Shown here: positions 44,335 through 54,700 of the stretch, one piece after another
Layout: each line of letters begins with the position of its first letter
Numbering within the stretch: position 1 is the stretch's first letter
From: Perognathus longimembris pacificus
Lineage: Eukaryota; Chordata; Mammalia; Rodentia; Heteromyidae
Direction of reading: 5' to 3'
DNA length: 64,000 nt
NCBI RefSeq assembly: GCF_023159225.1
Contig: NC_063166.1
Coordinates: 71,275,227-71,339,226, forward strand
Position numbers and translations under genes: made by a program
The notes under the pieces: model-generated
Seen by the model: the letters and a program-made list of their open reading frames with translations, nothing else
Told to the model about the DNA's origin: nothing
The model's database searches: none

Positions 44335-44768
44335 AATTCTTATATTTTTTATTAATTTTTATTCTTGCTTTTATTATTTTCTTTCTATTTTTATTGTATT
44401 GGTCCAAGATTGTTTTCCCTTTTCTTGAGGAAAATGTTTACTTTTTAAAAAATCAATATCTTCTCTGCTAAAAGCATTTAAGACTATATATTGTCCTCTA
44501 AGTACTGATTTACCTACATGTACAAATTTTAACATAAAATGTCTTTGTTATCAATAAATACAAATGTTTTATAGTTTAGTGGGCTTTTTTATTGTTCTTT
44601 AACCTCCTCTTAGGGTCCCAACATGGATTTTTATAATTTGTTCTTGTTATAGATTATTGATAAATACCTTAGTTATAAGATATAGATCTAGATTGCCTCT
44701 TCTCGTTCTCCACATCACTTTTCAAAAAGTTTGCCTGACCAGTCATGAAGCCATCTTCGTCATTTAAC

Positions 44769-44920
44769 CGTGTGTGTGTGTGTGTGTTAGAGACAGAGAG
44801 ACAGAGAGTGTGTGTGTGCGTGCATGTTAGAGACAGAGAGAGAACAGAGAGAGAGTGTGTATGTGTGTGTTAGAGACAGAGAGAGAGAGACAGAGAGAGA
44901 GTGTGTGTGTACGTGCTTGC
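44769..44920. repeat. Compound (TG)n-TTAGAGACAGAGAG minisatellite
   Basis: About three units of roughly 45 bp, each a TG run followed by TTAGAGACAGAGAG and GA repeats. It ends in TG repeats that abut the tail of the B1-Geo SINE at 44925. Confidence 0.85.
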
Positions 44921-44924
44921 CAGT

Positions 44925-45135
44925 CCTGGGGCTTGAACTCAGATCCTGGACACTGCCCTTGAGCTTTTATTCTCAAGGCTTGTGCTCTACCACTTGAAAC
45001 ACAGCTCTGCTTTTGCCTTTTTGCTGGTTAGTTCGAGGTAAGATTCTCATGGACTTTCCTGCCCAGGCTGGCTTCAAACCATGATGTTCAGATCTCAGCC
45101 TCCTGAGTAGTTGGGATTACTGGCATGCGCCTGGC
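44925..45135 (-). mobile_element. B1-Geo chimeric SINE
   Basis: Antisense full-length copy with the compound TG/GA repeat at its tail side. Confidence 0.75.
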
Positions 45136-45649
45136 CACTAAGCCTTGTTTTACTCACGTTACATGCTGGGCCGTTTCCTCCGGGGTGGGGGGACCAGTGA
45201 TGACTCAGCTCTGACTGTTTCACTGGTTCCAGGGGAGGAAGACATTTAGAATGAACACCACATTGCCCCTGGGGCCTGTGGTGTGGCAGTCGCATTACTG
45301 GGTTCTGACTACACAGATGGTATGAAGAGCCAGCCTTCTGCCTCCGAAAGTGTACATAGCATCAGAATGGAGATAAAGTAGGTATTTAAAGATTTATGTA
45401 AACCGTAGTAAGTGCCAGGCGCATGGCAGGTGCCTCTTAAATCATCCCTGGGTGATTGCGAGTGCCCTAGGAGTTTGGAGGAGAGGAAGTGTGTTCTGAT
45501 CTGAGTTCTGAAGGAAATCTTGACAGTGGCATAGAATAGAACATTGGATATCCATCGCTTTGGGGCTTTTGGTAAAGTAGAAGGAGGCAGGGTATAGGGG
45601 ATGAGCAGAAATCAACACTTGCAGTGTCTAGTTTAAAATGTCTTGAAAT

Positions 45650-45900
45650 GATGCTAGTGGCTCACACCTGTAATCCCAGCTATTCAGGAGGTTGAGATCT
45701 GAGGATCATGGTTCAAAACCAGAGCAGGCAGAAAAGGCTGAGACTTACCTCCAATTAACTACCAAAGAGCCAGAAGTGGAGCTGTGGCTCAACTAGTAGA
45801 ACCACAATCTTAAGTGAAAACCCAAGAGAGAGAGCACAAGGCTCTGAGTTCAAGCCCTAGTACCAGCAGACGCATGCACACATGCATGCACACACACGCA
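45650..45900 (+). mobile_element. B1-Geo chimeric SINE with CA-rich tail
   Basis: Sense full-length copy. The Geo half ends GAGTTCAAGCCCTAGTACCA, then a degenerate (CA)n/GCATGCA tail at 45867-45900. Confidence 0.8.
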
Positions 45901-46125
45901 ATGCCACAGAGTCCACCTATTCAAAGTGTGAAATCCAGTGGTTTTAAGTATATTTAGGGTGTCTCCAACCTTCACCATAATCTAATTTTTGAACATCACC
46001 TCCCCACAAAAGCCCTTGTTAATAATTATACTTGTCTCCTCATCCTCTGTCCATGGCTTTTTGTGTCCTTGTCTGTTCTGGGTACTTTATATGCTCAAGT
46101 CTCATGCAAGATAATATTCCAACAC

Positions 46126-46356
46126 TTTTTTTTTGTCTGCCATGGGGCTTGAACTGAAGACCTAGGTGCTGTCCCTGAGCTCTTTCCCTCAAGGCTAGAG
46201 CTCTACCACTTTGAGCCACAGCTCCACTTCTGGTTTGTGGGTGGTTCGTTGGAGATAAGAATCTCATAGACTTTCCTACCTGGGCTGACTTTGAACCTTA
46301 ATCCTTAGATCTCACTTCCTGAGCTAGGATTACAGGTATAAGCCACCAGCGCTAGG
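46126..46356 (-). mobile_element. B1-Geo chimeric SINE
   Basis: Antisense full-length copy with a T8 tail. The Geo A and B boxes are recognisable. Confidence 0.75.
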
Positions 46357-47144
46357 CCAGATACACTGTTTTTATTTACCCCTCATCAGTTGATGAATAT
46401 TTGGATTGTCCTCTTTTTCCTGGTGCATCTGTGGTTTAGACTCCGGGCTTTGGGCTTGCCACAGAGCGCTTCACCCCTTCAGCCCCATCCCAGCCCTTAT
46501 CACATCCTTTATGGCATTCCTTGACTCATAAAGGCTTTAACTGTTTAACAGTTTGATTTATGAGCCTTTCCTTTGAGATTTGTATCACCTGCTCTGTTTC
46601 TTATCCTGAGTGCTGTTCCCTGAGTAGGGTTTAGTATGTGGAAACTCACCGGGTTGCTAAGATTTCTGCATTTTTCTACCCAAGTGCTGATAACATGCAC
46701 AGTTTCCTCCCCTGGCTCCTGCTGAGGGTTAAAGGTCAAGGCGTACACAGGGCTTGGCACCACATCCCTTCTGCCTGACGCTGGCCATCACTCTGCCCAT
46801 CTGTGGAATGGGCCCCTTCCCTGGGGCCTCTGATGAGACGGGACATGGTGACATGGCCGGCCTCACCTCTGCGTCCAAGTCTGGGAAACAGGGAAGAGGA
46901 GGAACAAAGCCAAGGTCATGATTGAAGAGACACAGATGGAAAGTCCTGAGAGGGTTGGGGCATGTGCCAGGAGCTGGGCGTGGGGCGGCCTGGGGGAGTC
47001 TGGTGGGGCTGGTGGGGCCTAGGACGGCATGAGGGGGAGCCTCAGGGTTGGCCTGGCCGTGCCAGGTGCTTGGCTTGGCTGGGCCAGTGCTCAGCCTCCA
47101 GCCCGGGCCTCTCTGGGCGGAATCAGAGACCAGACCTGCCACTC

Positions 47145-47146
<2 letters not shown>

Positions 47147-47208
<62 letters not shown>
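47147..47208. repeat. (CA)31 microsatellite
   Basis: An uninterrupted 62-bp CA run. Confidence 0.98.
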
Positions 47209-47209
<1 letters not shown>

Positions 47210-47702
47210 CCTCTCACCCCTGGGAGACCCTATCTTCCTGCCTTTGCCCCAGGGACCCCCTCCAGACCCCTTCCTCCCCGTGGATCCCACCGAAGAAGAC
47301 TTCTCTCTGCCTTCTCCCCACACTGGGTCACTCAGCAACCACCTTTCTCAGGCCTCCTCACTTCCACCCAAACCCGAGCATCCTCTGCTGAGCAGCAGCA
47401 AGGCAGTGGGGGCGGGGAGAGGCGTGCAAGTCAGTTCCAGGCCTACTCCAGGGAAGACGGCAGGAACAGGTTTGGGGAGCCTGATACTCAGCCCCCTGGG
47501 GACAGAAGACATGCACAATGGGATGAGTTCACACTGCACACACCCTTGTGAACCAGCATCCAGCTCAAGACTCGGAACAGTTGTAGCAGCACCCCAGAAG
47601 CCCCTGGTTCCTGGCACCCCTTCTCCAGGGTTCCCTACTCCTTCAAGGAAGCCCCTACCCTGACTTACCATGCCATAGCTTGCTTTTCGAAAGCCTGGTT
47701 TT

Positions 47703-47900
47703 GCACTTAGGAATGTGGCTTAGCAGTAGAGTGCTTGCCTAGGATGCAGGAAGCACTGGGTTCGATTCCTCAGCACCACATAAACAGAAAAGGCCGGAAG
47801 TGGCGCTGTGGCCCAAGTGGTAGAGAGCTAGCCTCTAGTAAAAGAAGCCAGAGACAGTGCTCAGGCCCTGGGTTCAAGCCCCAGAACTGGGGGGGGGGGG
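47703..47900 (+). mobile_element. IDL-Geo SINE with G12 tail
   Basis: Sense copy of the older type, ending in 12 G (47889-47900) in place of an A tail. AAGCCTGGTTTT (47691-47702) and AAGTCTGGTTTT (47901-47912) form an 11/12 target duplication. Confidence 0.88.
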
Positions 47901-48090
47901 AAGTCTGGTTTTCAACTTTCTATGAACACAATCCCTGGCTGTGTCTCTCTGTCCATCCAGGGACTTGACATTATATTTAGAAGGATTCGTGAATCTTTTC
48001 CCCAAGTGGTGTGGTGGCCAAATGCCCCTTCAGTTTGCGTGGAAGTTCCCAGTGTTCCACATTTCCCCTGACCCTATGGCTGCGCATGCA

Positions 48091-48147
48091 TGTGTGTATG
48101 TGTGTGTGTGTGTGTGTGCGCACAAGTGTGTACATGCGTGTATGTGT
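48091..48147. repeat. TG-rich degenerate microsatellite
   Basis: TG repeats with CG, CA and AT interruptions. Confidence 0.85.
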
Positions 48148-48375
48148 TGCAACCACCAATGGTGGAACTTTGATGGGATTTTCAGGATGGTATTTCCAAA
48201 GCTCAGGAGCTATTCAACACTTCATGTTGGAGTGGGCTGATGAAACACTCAGAGCATGTGTAAGGGGGGGGGCTGGGCCGAGCTACGATGTTCACTACAG
48301 TGGGTGTGTTAAATGCATTTTCAACATGGTATTTTTTTTTGCTTCATTTTGCTTAGTGCCATATATATTTATTTT

Positions 48376-48541
48376 TTCCCCTCAAGGTTAGCCCTCTACC
48401 CCTTGAGCCACAGCTCCATTTCTGGCTTTTTGGTGCTTAATTGGAGATAAGAGTCTTATGGACTTTTTCTGTTCAGGCTGGCTTCAAACCACAATCCTCA
48501 GATTGCCTGAGATCTGAAGCATGAGCCACAGGAACCCAGCT
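48376..48541 (-). mobile_element. B1-Geo chimeric SINE, tail-truncated
   Basis: Antisense copy. Part of the Geo half, the linker and the 7SL-like half are visible. Confidence 0.65.
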
Positions 48542-48604
48542 CAACATGAGATTTTAAACTCCCAATGGATGTTCTGATGTAATTCATCAGAACTAGACAA
48601 GTGA

Positions 48605-48813
48605 GGGGCTGGGAATATGGCCTAGTGGCAAGAGTGCTTGCCTTGTGTATATGAAGCCCTGGGTTCGATTCCCCAGCACCACATATACAGAAAACGGCCA
48701 GAAGTGGCGCTGTGACTCAAGTGGCAGAGTGCTAGCCTTGAGCAAAAAGGAGCCAGGGACAGTGCTCAGGCCCTGAGTTCAAGACCCAGAACTGGCAAAA
48801 AAAAAAAAAAAAG
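48605..48813 (+). mobile_element. IDL-Geo SINE with 11-bp target duplication
   Basis: Sense full-length copy with an A16 tail. TAGACAAGTGA is repeated at 48594-48604 and 48814-48824. The Geo B box is GAGTTCAAGACC. Confidence 0.93.
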
Positions 48814-48824
48814 TAGACAAGTGA

Positions 48825-50210
48825 ATTTTTTTTCTTCATCCCATCATAGCTTGCTTTTTAAAAGCCTGATTTCCAGCTTCTGAAGAACACCACAGTCCCT
48901 GGGGATGGAGGAACTTTAATTCTGCTTTGTGCGATGGGATTGAAGAAAAAGAATATAAAATAAAAAGCGTGACTCTAAAATTGGATACAAAAGTAAATAT
49001 TTATTAAGATTCCCCGCCCCACATCTCCCTGTCCAAAAAAAAAAAAAAAAAAAAAGTCATGACAAATTGCTAGAGATGTTTAAAGCATTCAGATTCTTCT
49101 GTACTTTCTGAGCCTAATTCCCAGAAAGGCTTTGTTTCAAATACTTGCTGCACACTGACCCCCGTCCCTGCCTGGAGCACTCTACAGCTCCCTGTGCCGC
49201 CAGTCCCATGCATAGGAGCTCAGCTCCCGGCTTACAAGTGTGTCCTCAGCTTAGTAGGAAATGGGGCTTGCTGACTCCCCCTCCCCCCCCCACCATGCCC
49301 CTCCCACACCCAGCTCACAGCCCCCTCCCTAGCTCTCTCCTGTCCATCTCCTCCTAGGGCCCCCAGCCCTGCAGTCACCTCTCAGACCAGCCTCCCCGTC
49401 CCCCCCGGCTGAGGCCACAGCCTGTGACAAATGACCTCACAGCAGTGACTGTGGACCTGGCTGGCCTGGTTGGCTTCCTGGCTCCCACCATTTTCTAGCT
49501 CGGTGACCTTGGGTGATCGCTCTCCTGGGCCGCAGAGTTAAGTATTCCTGGGAAGAAGGAACTGAAAAAGACCTGAGCCCTGAGATTCCCTAACCAAGAA
49601 ATTTCCTTCACAGTTGCAGAACCCGGCACATCCAGAGAGAGACAGACAGACAACACTAATCCTTTCATCACACAAGCAGACCTCCAAAAAGGTGCAGGGA
49701 CCGTGGCACCCGCCCATCACACCTGCGTGTTATATTAACATGGGACAACACTGGTCTGGAGACACAGAGTCACTAATTCACACTTGGTAGTCTCTACTTA
49801 AGAGACACTTGGTTCTTGATCTTGAGGACTTGAGACAGCCGTTGGGGAAGAGGAGAGGCCAGTGTGATCAAGAGTTGGCCTATTTCCTAGGCCTCTGGGG
49901 GCCTGAGAAGCAACCAGAGAATGCTTCACAGAACAGGTGACTTTGGGGCTAAGCATTGTAGGGTGAGTAGGAGTTTACCAATCAGGGATGAACAAGAGAA
50001 CGACACATGTAAGAGCTAGGAGGCAGACAGATGTGTTGGGCGCTTGGGGAATGGGCTGCAGAAGGAAACTGGCCTGTTGGGAGCCTGAGGTACTGAGGGA
50101 AGCCTGAGGGCGTGGCCTGGGAGGTGTCGGTCAGGGTGCGCGTGAGCCCATCCCCCATCCCCTTGAAAAACTCACAAAGGACGAGGCCAGGCTTGTTTGT
50201 GAAAAATAGA
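48825..50210. other. Intergenic sequence between SINE cluster and TGM2 3' end
   Basis: An A21 tract lies at 49036-49056. Small MIR-like traces occur near 49495. Nothing else was recognised. A stretch at 48845-48902 repeats one at 47675-47940 (see findings). Confidence 0.55.
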
Positions 50211-51594
50211 CTCTTATTTCAGTGCTTGCTCTTTATGGCTTAAAAGCGCATCTGCTGCCTGCCCGGGACCCCAAAGCTTTGGTACAACTGTAGAGATAAA
50301 CATGGGTTGGCTGCTCTGGCTTTTCTTCTCTGTGTAAAGCAGAAAGTATTAGAGGCATTGGTGTGATTTCCCCTGCGGCCCCCCCTCAGGGATTCCGGGG
50401 ACCCTAAAGGTCATGGCAACCCTGCACCCTTCCAGTCTGAGGGGGGCCCACCGTGCAGTCGGGGTGAGCTCATAGCTGCGGCTCCTGGGCTGTGAGCTTG
50501 CTGGGGTGCCGGGTGCTGGGCTGGGTGGACAGGCTGGCAGCGAAGGCCCACGGTACCCAGGCGTGGACATGAGTGTCCTGTGAGCGGGGCAGGGCCACCC
50601 AGGGCACGGGGGCGGGGGGGGGGGACAACAGGACGGGCACAGCCTGACTCTGAGCTAGCTGGGCCTGTGAGGAAAACTGTGTGGAGCAGGGAGCTTATTT
50701 TTTAAGGCCACCCTGGGCATCAGAAACACTGGGCCCAGAGAGCAACGAGCTGCTTCAATGTCTGCTAGTCATGAGGACATGGAAGCTCTGAATGGGGAGA
50801 GCAGGATGTGGCCAGACTCGGGGCTCAAACCCGGGGCTCTGACCACTCGCTTCCTACCCCTTCAACCTCTTCCCTACCTCTTTCCCCCAACCGGGCCTTT
50901 TGAGATGGGTTCCCTGGTGGCCAGGGCTCTGGTCCGCTCAGGTCAGGGCTGGTGTCACAGGGAGAGCACTGGACTGTGAGTCAGAAGGCTGGCTCCAGGC
51001 CTTGCGTCCTCCACCCTCGCCCAGGCCCACAGTCCTTGGGGCACAGAGCAGCTGCCTCCCTCTCTGGGCCTGGCCTCCTCATGCAGGAGGCAGCTCCACG
51101 CTGCCACTTCTGGGGCCCCTGTGAGCCCAAGAGGTGCCTGGTACAAGACAGGAGCCTCACGATGGGGCTCCGGGTGGGAGGCTGGGAGCCAGGGCTGCTG
51201 GCATGGGCAGGGCTTGGACCAGGGCCGTTCTTTCATCCCCACCCAGCTCTGGCTCTCCCAAGGGTCGGTGGAGGCCGGGAGGTAGCCGGGGAGAGGCCCA
51301 GACCCCTCCCCCCCCCTTGGAGAGCTGAGCGAGTCAATCCAGCCAGTGGCACTCCACCCCTTCCAGCCCCCTGCAAGGGGCTGTGGAGGAGCTCACACAA
51401 CAGGGGGGTGGTCAAGGGCATTCCAAGGTCGACATATCCACCCGATGGAATATTCCTCACAGCTAAGGCGGGCAGGCTCAGAGCGCAAGAGGAGCCAGAA
51501 GTATATTCCCAGCCCAACATCCCCACGGCCCCCCACTCTGCCCCAAGGGGCAGCGGGGGCTGGTGATTTTGAGGGAAGGGCTAGGGTGGGTCCC
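50211..51594 (-). other. TGM2: TGM2 3' UTR (inferred extent)
   Basis: This GC-rich, repeat-free sequence follows the stop. The 3' limit is inferred from variant signals CATAAA (complement of 50232-50237) and AATAAG (complement of 50213-50218); no canonical AATAAA was seen before about 48995. Length about 1.4 kb if correct. Confidence 0.5.
50213..50237 (-). promoter_or_regulatory. TGM2: Candidate TGM2 polyadenylation region with variant hexamers
   Basis: On the - strand, CATAAA is followed 13 nt later by AATAAG and then a T-rich stretch. Both are single-base variants of AATAAA. Confidence 0.4.
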
Positions 51595-51745
51595 TTAGGC
51601 GGGGCTGATGATGACGTTGCGGTAGCCCTTCACTGACTTCAGCTTGTCACACTCGAAGTTCACCACCAGCTTGTGCAGGCCTGCATCAAAGGGCAGCAGG
51701 TCCACTCTTGCCTTTACTTCCTCCCCTGCTTCCACGGGGTCTGGG
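51595..51745 (-). CDS. TGM2: TGM2 exon 13, coding part with stop
   Basis: 151 coding nt, from [20 protein letters not shown] to [10 protein letters not shown], then TAA at 51595-51597. It completes beta-barrel 2. The acceptor is CTCTCCACAG. Confidence 0.98.
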
Positions 51746-54700
51746 CTGTGGAGAGAGGAGAGGGTGAGGACCGGGGTCCTGGGTCAGGCTGGCGTGACAC
51801 GTGACCAAGCAGCCAGGCCTCCGTGAATGGAGAGGATGGGCAAGCCAGGGTGAGCCTGGTTCGTGGCCCTCTCCAGGGCCCTGCTGGGATGCAGTTGTGA
51901 GTATGAGTGTGTGTGTGTGTGTGTTAATGCGTGCCACCACGTGTGCATATTGTGTATATGTGTATGTGTGCATGTGTACACATGCATATTGTGTGCATAC
52001 CTGTGAATATGTGTATGTATGCACAGGCACACGAGTGTGTGCTCGAGAGTCAATAAGCAGTGTGTGTTCCTGTGTCTGTGCGTGTATGAACACGAGTCTC
52101 TTGAGGACACAGCCACACTGATGAGTGTATGCACACGTGCCAACACTCTGACTGTGGGCGCCATGGTCGTGTCTAAAGGTGGAGCTCAGGCCCTGGGGGC
52201 CCGTGGTGCTTTGCAGCTGAGGGTGCGGGGTTGGGGTGGGAAGAGGGGGGTAGCGAACACCCAGGCTGCAGGCTGAGGCCTAGGAGGGGAGAGGAGCTGG
52301 TGATGGGCAGGGCAGGTGTGCCGCACTTACACCTCCATGATCTTCTGCTCCTTGGTGAGGCCGGCCCCCTCCACGGTGAAGACGCCGCCCAGCAGGGGCA
52401 CAGGGAGTGGGTTCCGCAGGGCCACCTCGGCCACCAGCTTGCGGTTCTGCTTGGGCTCCCCTAGCACCTGGGGGAGGAAGGAGGGAGGGCAGATGGTAAG
52501 GGCCGGGCAGGTGCAGTGCAGGCTGGGCCCCCTCTGCTCCCCATCACTGGGCCCACCCTTTGGGAAGCAAAGCCAGGTCTCTGCATGGAGCTGCCTGGTG
52601 GCTCCATGTGGCTCCGGGACGCAGGTTCAGAGCGCCTCCCTTAGTCTCAGCTCTGGGAGCCTGGCTGATCTCTGTCCCTTGATCACTGTGTGATCACTGT
52701 GACCCTCTCCAGGCTTTGACTTGGTGGTGGGAAAGATGCTAAGACGCACAGACCCCCTCGCGGCCTCCCTCTGAGGTTCCTTTATGCCCAGCTGCCTGGC
52801 GCTGGGGCGGCTGGGTCACCCTGGCGATGAGATGGCGGTGGTGATAAGCAATCAGGTGTGGGAGTGTTTGTTTGTCTGTTTGTTTTTGGAGACAAGAACT
52901 CACTATGTAGCCCAGCTAGCCTGGAATTCTTGGTTTTTTGATCCTTGTAGATCAAAATTGCAGACTACCCAGCCCAGCTCGCAGTCACATCGTTACCATG
53001 CTCTTATGAATGAGCTGTGGCGGTTGCTGTGGACGCGCTAAGATAGCTCAAGTGCTCTCAGGAGCCCCACCTTACAGATGGGCGAGCTGAGGCCACAGGG
53101 GTGAAGCAATGTGCCCAGAGCCCTCCAGGCACTCAGCTGGCCGTCCCCGTGTCCCCGTTAGCACTGCCCAGAGCCTGCAGTTGAGCGCCTCCAGCGCTGT
53201 GATCCCTGCTCTTACCCGGATCTTGATTTCAGGGTTCTCCAGGTAGAGGTCCCTCTCGGCCAGCAGGTAGTTGTTGGCAGCTGGCTCTATGAGAAGGCCC
53301 CGCACCTTGATGAGGTTGGACTCCGTCAGGTAGTCGCTGTATTTCTCATAGAGGATGCGAAGGGGAATGCTCTTCTCTGTGGAAGGGGAGAGGGAGGGTG
53401 TTGTGAGGGCTGGGTCCTCGCTGCCTCCTCTCCTCCAGAGGCACATTTCAGGGCATTAGGGTCATCATAGCACAGGCCCTCCAGGGGATGCCCAGGGATG
53501 CGAAAGGAAATGTGACAGCACAGCAGGTAGGGAGTGCTCCAACTCACCCAGACCAGGGTTCTAGTCCTTCCTCTGCCCTAACAAGTGGCCTGTGCCAGTC
53601 TCCCTCCCTCCCATGACCTGCACAGGGAGGGGAACACGTGGCACCGTGGAGCTGCCACCACCCTGGGGAACAGAGGCAGCTGACGGCTGAGCACTGTGCC
53701 TCTTGCGTCTTCTGCTTCATCTTTCCAGTAGCCCAAATGAGGGAAACTGAGGCTCAGGCTGGTGTACCCCTCCCACACACAGCTGGGCTGGCCATCGGTA
53801 TCTCAAGTCCCCAGCAGCATGTCCACCCTGCAAACGGACCTACCTTTGGAGCTGGACCCACATACATGGGCAGAGCTGCCTGCACAGGAAGTGCTAAGCA
53901 CTGGGGACCCCTGCTCCCTCACCCAGCTCTCTTCCAGCCTTGGCTGGCTGGGTGAGCCAGGGAAGATGGCCGCCCTCTCCATGGCCAGTGACCTCCAGCA
54001 CCCGATGATGAGAAGAGCTGGGGCCAGGGAGGAAGCAGTCCGGACTGGACCACAAGCGACGGGGTGGGGCTTTAGCATCTTCCCCCCCCCCCGCGCCCCA
54101 TTTTCTGACCAGAACCACCAAGACCTGAGGGGCTGGCGTTTGCAGATGGCAGAAAGGACAAGGAAAGGCGCATGGGCTTAGCCTGGCCCCTCACTCCGAG
54201 ACCCTGCACGAGCCCCCCGCCACCCACATCTCTCCTTGCCTTGTCCTTGTGGGCGGGAGCCGGGGCGCTGCCTCCATTCCCCTTCCATCCCACTGTGTTT
54301 CCCCCACCCCCCCAGCTGCCACTTACACAGCCCAGCCCAGCCCACCGCCATTTCTCACATGTGGTGATTTACACATCTTTTCACCTTTTTTTTTTAAACT
54401 CCTTTAAGGAAACACTTCATCACTATATGTAACAAGCACGTGTCACTTGTCACAAGTAGAAGAATAAACACCCGTGCAGACAGTCATGCTGCTTCCGACT
54501 GGGGGCTCAGAGACCCGAACTGGCAGACAGAGGACCATTCGCAGGGACCAGGGAGCCAAAGACCAATTAGCCCCCACGGGGTCCAGCCTGGCCCCATTGC
54601 CGATGGCCACTGGCCCAGTCTAGAAAGGACGGCTCCGCCTCCCGCGCCCTGTCAGCCCAGCGTGGCTCTGCCCCGGCCTGACCACGTGACGTGATCCGAG

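Larger units (their letters stand above)
42180..44740 (-). mobile_element. Old L1 fragment (ORF2), interrupted
   Basis: Antisense L1 pieces: 42230-42370 (GGTCTCAAAAGGAAAAGCTTTC), 42480-42655 (AATCAATCTTACATTCCCAAG), 43740-43810 and 44070-44720 (CTTCTCTGCTAAAAGCATTT). They are split by an ID-like monomer (42372-42461), three IDL-Geo copies and B1-like monomers (42945-43050, 43545-43640). The 43050-43540 part is unassigned. Confidence 0.6.
45136..47702. other. Intergenic with two B1-Geo copies and a (CA)31 repeat
   Basis: Repeats are listed separately. MIR/L2-end-like sequence (AGTGCCAGGCGCATGGCAGG) lies near 45410. Long open frames at 46962-47663 and in shifted frames are produced by the (CA)31 run and GC-rich sequence and have no known family. 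Confidence 0.6.

Noticed and set aside
46962..47663. Long overlapping open frames on + (up to 233 residues)
   Set aside because: They are open because of the (CA)31 repeat and GC-rich flanks; no domain, splice signals or family resemblance.
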